64,000 nt of DNA from Aurantimonas marina. Its GTDB lineage: Bacteria > Pseudomonadota > Alphaproteobacteria > Rhizobiales > Rhizobiaceae. Below the pieces are notes generated by a model that did no database searches, was not told the origin of the DNA, and was given only the letters and a program-made list of their open reading frames with translations. How positions within the stretch are numbered: position 1 is the first letter of the stretch; each line of letters begins with the position of its first letter. The position numbers were made by a program, and so were the translations under genes. Location: the NCBI RefSeq assembly GCF_017183135.1, contig NZ_JADDXW010000011.1, positions 1 through 64,000 of the forward strand. The letters are read 5' to 3'. Positions 61,513 through 64,000 of this stretch are shown here, piece after piece.

Positions 61513-62102
61513 GATTTGCTCTCCGCGACCTGCTTCTCTTCCACCGAACCGCCGGCAGAAGTCTTTTCGACAATTCGGTTGGCGATTTCGGCGGCGGTCG
61601 CAGGCGGCATTGCACTGAGGATGTCGCTCGCCTGGCGCGCTTTCAGCCGCGCGATCACGGAAGCGGCGGCGTCGAGTTCGAGCTTGGCGAGTTGGGCCGC
61701 CGCGGCGTCAGGCTTCATCTTCGCGTAGATGTCGACGATGATCGTGGATGCGCTGTCGAGGAAGCGGTTCCGCTCCTCCAACCATTCCTGATAATCCTTG
61801 CGCTTCGCCTCGAGCGCGTCGATCTGCTTGCCGATCTCGGTTTCGAGTTCGGTCAGTTGTTTCTGCTCCAAAGCGTAGCGCGCGTCCTGGGCCTTGTCAG
61901 CGATGTTGAGACAATAGGCTTCGACCTCGCTTGCGGGCTTGCGCCGAGCGACCTCACCGCTTTCCCCGATAATCCGGATTTCCTGGGGCGGGATGTCGGG
62001 CGCTCCGGCCGCGTGCGCGAAGCCGATCGGCGCCAGCGTGGGGGCGAAAGCGACGAGCCAGGCGGCGCGTCGTCCCGTTCGCATGAAAGTCTGAATCATC
62101 AT
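61509..62102 (-). CDS. motE: Periplasmic motility chaperone MotE
   Basis: A 197-residue exported protein. A signal peptide (about 1-31) precedes a long coiled coil (about 75-115). The C-terminal part has I-V-D-I-Y-A-K-M-K-P-D-A-A-A-A-Q-L (about 122-138) and A-R-L-K-A-R-Q-A-S-D-I-L-S-A-M, the MgtE-N-like MotE fold. In Sinorhizobium MotE chaperones MotC in the periplasm. It lies between flgI and flgH, its usual place. Confidence 0.92.
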   Translation of the reverse strand: MMIQTFMRTGRRAAWLVAFAPTLAPIGFAHAAGAPDIPPQEIRIIGESGEVARRKPASEVEAYCLNIADKAQDARYALEQKQLTELETEIGKQIDALEAKRKDYQEWLEERNRFLDSASTIIVDIYAKMKPDAAAAQLAKLELDAAASVIARLKARQASDILSAMPPATAAEIANRIVEKTSAGGSVEEKQVAESKS

Positions 62103-63280
62103 TGCACCACGAGTTCGGCCTGTAGGGCACCGGCCGTCTTGATCCCCTGCAGGATCGCGATGATCCCCGTTGGCTTCAGTCCGATACCGTTGAGACCGCG
62201 AACCACGGACTCCAGATCGGCGCCCCCCACCAGGGCGAAGGATCCACCGTCCTGCTGGGCATTGACGATGGTTTCGGAGGTCACCACGGTCTGGCCCTTT
62301 GAGAAGGGCTCAGGCTGCGAGACGGCCGGCAGTTCGCTGACCCTGACGGTCAGATTGCCATGGGTCAGCGCAACGGTGGATATCTGCACGTCTCTGCCGA
62401 TGACAACCGTGCCGGTCCGCTCGTCGATGACGACCCGGGCCGCCTGATCGGGCGCGATCCTGAGATCACCGATTTCGGCAATAAATCGGGTGCTCGACAC
62501 CTTTGCGGGCCGCTTGAGATGGATCGTGCGGAAGTCCTCTTCCTGCGCGACGGCCGCCCCCCAGCGATTGACGGCATAGTTGTTGACGATGTCGACGACG
62601 CGGATCGCGGTCTTGAAATCCGGATTGAACAGCTCGATCGCCAGTCGGCCGTCATCGTTGAAGGCGCCAGGCACCTCTCGCTCGACAAGTGCGCCGTTCG
62701 CAATCCGGCCGGTGGTCGGCACGCCCTGGGTCAGGCTCTCGCTCTCGCCCTGAGTGGAAAAGCCGCTCACCGCTAGCGGGCCTTGCGCGACCGCGTAGAT
62801 CTCACCGTCAGCGCCATACAGCGGCGTCATCACCAGCGTACCGCCCATCAGAGACGAGGCATCGCCGAGCGAGGACACGGTGACATCGATGCGCGAGCCG
62901 GTGCCGATGAAAGCCGGCAGTTCAGCGGTCACGGTAACCGCAGCGACATTCTTGCTGCGCGAGGACTGGGACCGGATATTGACGCCCATCCGATCGAGCA
63001 TGGACTGCATTGACTGCTCGGTGAATGGCGCATTGCGCATGGAATCGCCGGTCCCCTGAAGGCCGATCACGAGGCCGTAACCGACGAGCTGGTTGGCCCG
63101 CACGCCGCGAATATTGACGATGTCCTTGATGCGGACGGTGCCGGCCGCGTCGGCCGGATTGCCGCGGACAGGCTGGAGCTTTGCCACAGCTTGGCCGCCG
63201 GCGCCGCTATAGTCAGCCGCCGACGCGGCCTGAAGGCTCGCGGCGATGAGGAGGACCCCGAGGAGCAGCCGCACGATCAT
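62099..63280 (-). CDS. flgI: Flagellar P-ring protein FlgI
   Basis: A 393-residue periplasmic protein. A signal peptide (about 1-21) is followed by R-I-K-D-I-V-N-I-R-G-V-R-A-N-Q-L-V (about 50-66) and G-Y-G-L-V-I-G-L-Q-G-T-G-D, diagnostic of FlgI. It forms the P-ring in the peptidoglycan layer. Start and stop overlap flgA and motE as ATGA. Confidence 0.95.
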   Translation of the reverse strand: MIVRLLLGVLLIAASLQAASAADYSGAGGQAVAKLQPVRGNPADAAGTVRIKDIVNIRGVRANQLVGYGLVIGLQGTGDSMRNAPFTEQSMQSMLDRMGVNIRSQSSRSKNVAAVTVTAELPAFIGTGSRIDVTVSSLGDASSLMGGTLVMTPLYGADGEIYAVAQGPLAVSGFSTQGESESLTQGVPTTGRIANGALVEREVPGAFNDDGRLAIELFNPDFKTAIRVVDIVNNYAVNRWGAAVAQEEDFRTIHLKRPAKVSSTRFIAEIGDLRIAPDQAARVVIDERTGTVVIGRDVQISTVALTHGNLTVRVSELPAVSQPEPFSKGQTVVTSETIVNAQQDGGSFALVGGADLESVVRGLNGIGLKPTGIIAILQGIKTAGALQAELVVQ

Positions 63281-63762
63281 CCGCGGATCCGGACGCTGCC
63301 GTTGGCTTCGACGATGCCCGAGACGATGACGCCACTGTCGGCATTGCGGACACGTACGACCTCGCCTTCAGCGGCCGAACGCAGCGCCGTGCCGAGCCCT
63401 GTGATGACCAGTCCTCCTTCGCGGAAGACCAGCGTCACGGCCGCGCCCGCCCGCACCAGGTCGGGCGTCTTGAGATCCGACAGAAGGATCGGCTTGCCCG
63501 GCAAAAGGGTGCGACGCGCCACCTGCCCCGCAAGCATTTCGTCCTCGATGACGTAGAGCGGAAGCTTCTCGTCCTTGACGATATAGGCCTTGTAGGCAAC
63601 GCCCCGGTCGGCAACGCTCTGGCCCGGATAGACGACGGCCGCCGGAACCGGGAGTTCGAGTTCGGCCGCCAGACTTTGGACTGGGACCAGGAGTGCCGCG
63701 AGACCGGCGGCCGCCGCGAGGCTGAATGGCAGAGGCCGGGGAATGGTTGCGACGCCGCTCAT
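63277..63762 (-). CDS. flgA: P-ring assembly chaperone FlgA
   Basis: A 161-residue secreted chaperone. A signal peptide (about 1-33) leads to the SAF-type domain (L-P-L-Y-V-I-E-D-E-M-L near 68-78) and G-L-V-I-T-G-L-G-T-A-L-R-S-A-A-E-G near 117-133. It helps FlgI build the P-ring. It lies 3 nt after flgG. Confidence 0.9.
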   Translation of the reverse strand: MSGVATIPRPLPFSLAAAAGLAALLVPVQSLAAELELPVPAAVVYPGQSVADRGVAYKAYIVKDEKLPLYVIEDEMLAGQVARRTLLPGKPILLSDLKTPDLVRAGAAVTLVFREGGLVITGLGTALRSAAEGEVVRVRNADSGVIVSGIVEANGSVRIRG

Positions 63763-63765
63763 GGA

Positions 63766-64000
63766 CTAACGGAGTCCCTTGGTGACGACGCTTGCCATCT
63801 CGTCGGCCGCTGAAATCACCTTCGAGTTCATTTCGTAAGCCCGCTGGGCGGAAATGAGCTGCGATATCTCCTTGACGGGATCGACGTTGGAATCCTCCAG
63901 GTAGCCCTGATGAACCACGGCCATGCCCGGATCCCCCGGAACGCCGGCGGTCGGCCCTCCCGATGCGATGGTCTCCTTGAACAGGTTGCCGCCCTGTGCC
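63766..64000 (-). CDS. flgG: Distal rod protein FlgG (C-terminal part only)
   Basis: The window cuts this gene: only about 77 C-terminal codons are present. They contain [16 protein letters not shown] and end T-K-G-L-R, the rod/hook C-terminal helix as in rhizobial FlgG. Position just upstream of flgA supports FlgG over FlgF. Confidence 0.88.
   Translation of the reverse strand, partial: AQGGNLFKETIASGGPTAGVPGDPGMAVVHQGYLEDSNVDPVKEISQLISAQRAYEMNSKVISAADEMASVVTKGLR

Overview
The window looks like a chromosomal segment of a GC-rich alphaproteobacterium of the order Hyphomicrobiales (Rhizobiales). The reasons are the FlaF/FlbT/FtcR/MotC/MotE flagellar gene set, a SciP (DUF1153) CtrA inhibitor, and a PhyR-NepR-EcfG general stress response locus. 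Family or genus cannot be fixed from the sequence alone.

Layout. (1) Positions 1-2962 are the end of an integrated mobile element: an AlpA-like regulator, a small accessory protein, a PIN toxin/RHH antitoxin pair and a large serine recombinase. The recombinase gene runs into the 3' half of a tRNA-Met(CAT) gene on the other strand, which marks the likely attachment site. The other end of the element lies outside the window. (2) 3.3-13.2 kb is housekeeping and transport: a Gfo/Idh/MocA oxidoreductase, mnmA, sciP, a complete dppABCDF dipeptide ABC transporter (minus strand) and a HugZ-like haem-utilisation protein. (3) 13.2-14.5 kb holds three small envelope proteins, two of them lipoproteins with look-alike C-termini. 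(4) 14.6-23.7 kb is a general stress response island: an HWE/HisKA_2-type histidine kinase, phyR, nepR and ecfG, followed by envelope-type stress genes (DUF883/YqjD, a YqjE-like membrane protein, a host-attachment-family protein, a small membrane protein, an acidic protein, a frameshifted Rho-N-like gene, a lipid kinase, DUF1328 and a secreted triple PRC-barrel protein). Three sites match the alphaproteobacterial EcfG promoter GGAAC-N16-CGTT fully or nearly. (5) 23.9-36.8 kb holds an RND efflux pair, an MHYT-GGDEF-EAL c-di-GMP enzyme, a membrane-anchored nuclease, an ABC-F ATPase, a D,D-carboxypeptidase, a DEAD-box helicase and a PHA-system protein.

(6) From about 36.9 kb to the right end lies a large flagellar cluster, almost all on the minus strand. 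Reading from its transcription starts, one run is fliF, a fliH-like gene, motB, motC, fliK, then ftcR, flgE, flgK, flgL, flaF, flbT, flgD, fliQ, flhA, fliR, a fliJ-like gene, a rod-binding flgJ-like gene, a flgN-like gene and an unknown membrane protein. Two tandem flagellin genes lie upstream of fliF. A second operon at the right edge reads flgG (cut by the window), flgA, flgI, motE, flgH, fliL, fliP. Many neighbours share ATGA or GTGA start-stop overlaps, pointing to translational coupling. A perfect CtrA box (TTAA-N7-TTAA) lies upstream of fliF and a near-perfect one upstream of ftcR. Together with sciP this suggests cell-cycle control of the flagellar hierarchy. fliI, fliG, fliM, fliN, flhB, motA and the proximal rod genes are not in this window.

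No CRISPR array, rRNA or IS element was seen. No wholly new enzymatic system is obvious. The most interesting items are the stress island with its triple PRC-barrel protein, the tRNA/recombinase junction, the probably leaderless toxin-antitoxin promoter, the CtrA/SciP circuitry and several unassigned flagellar-linked proteins.
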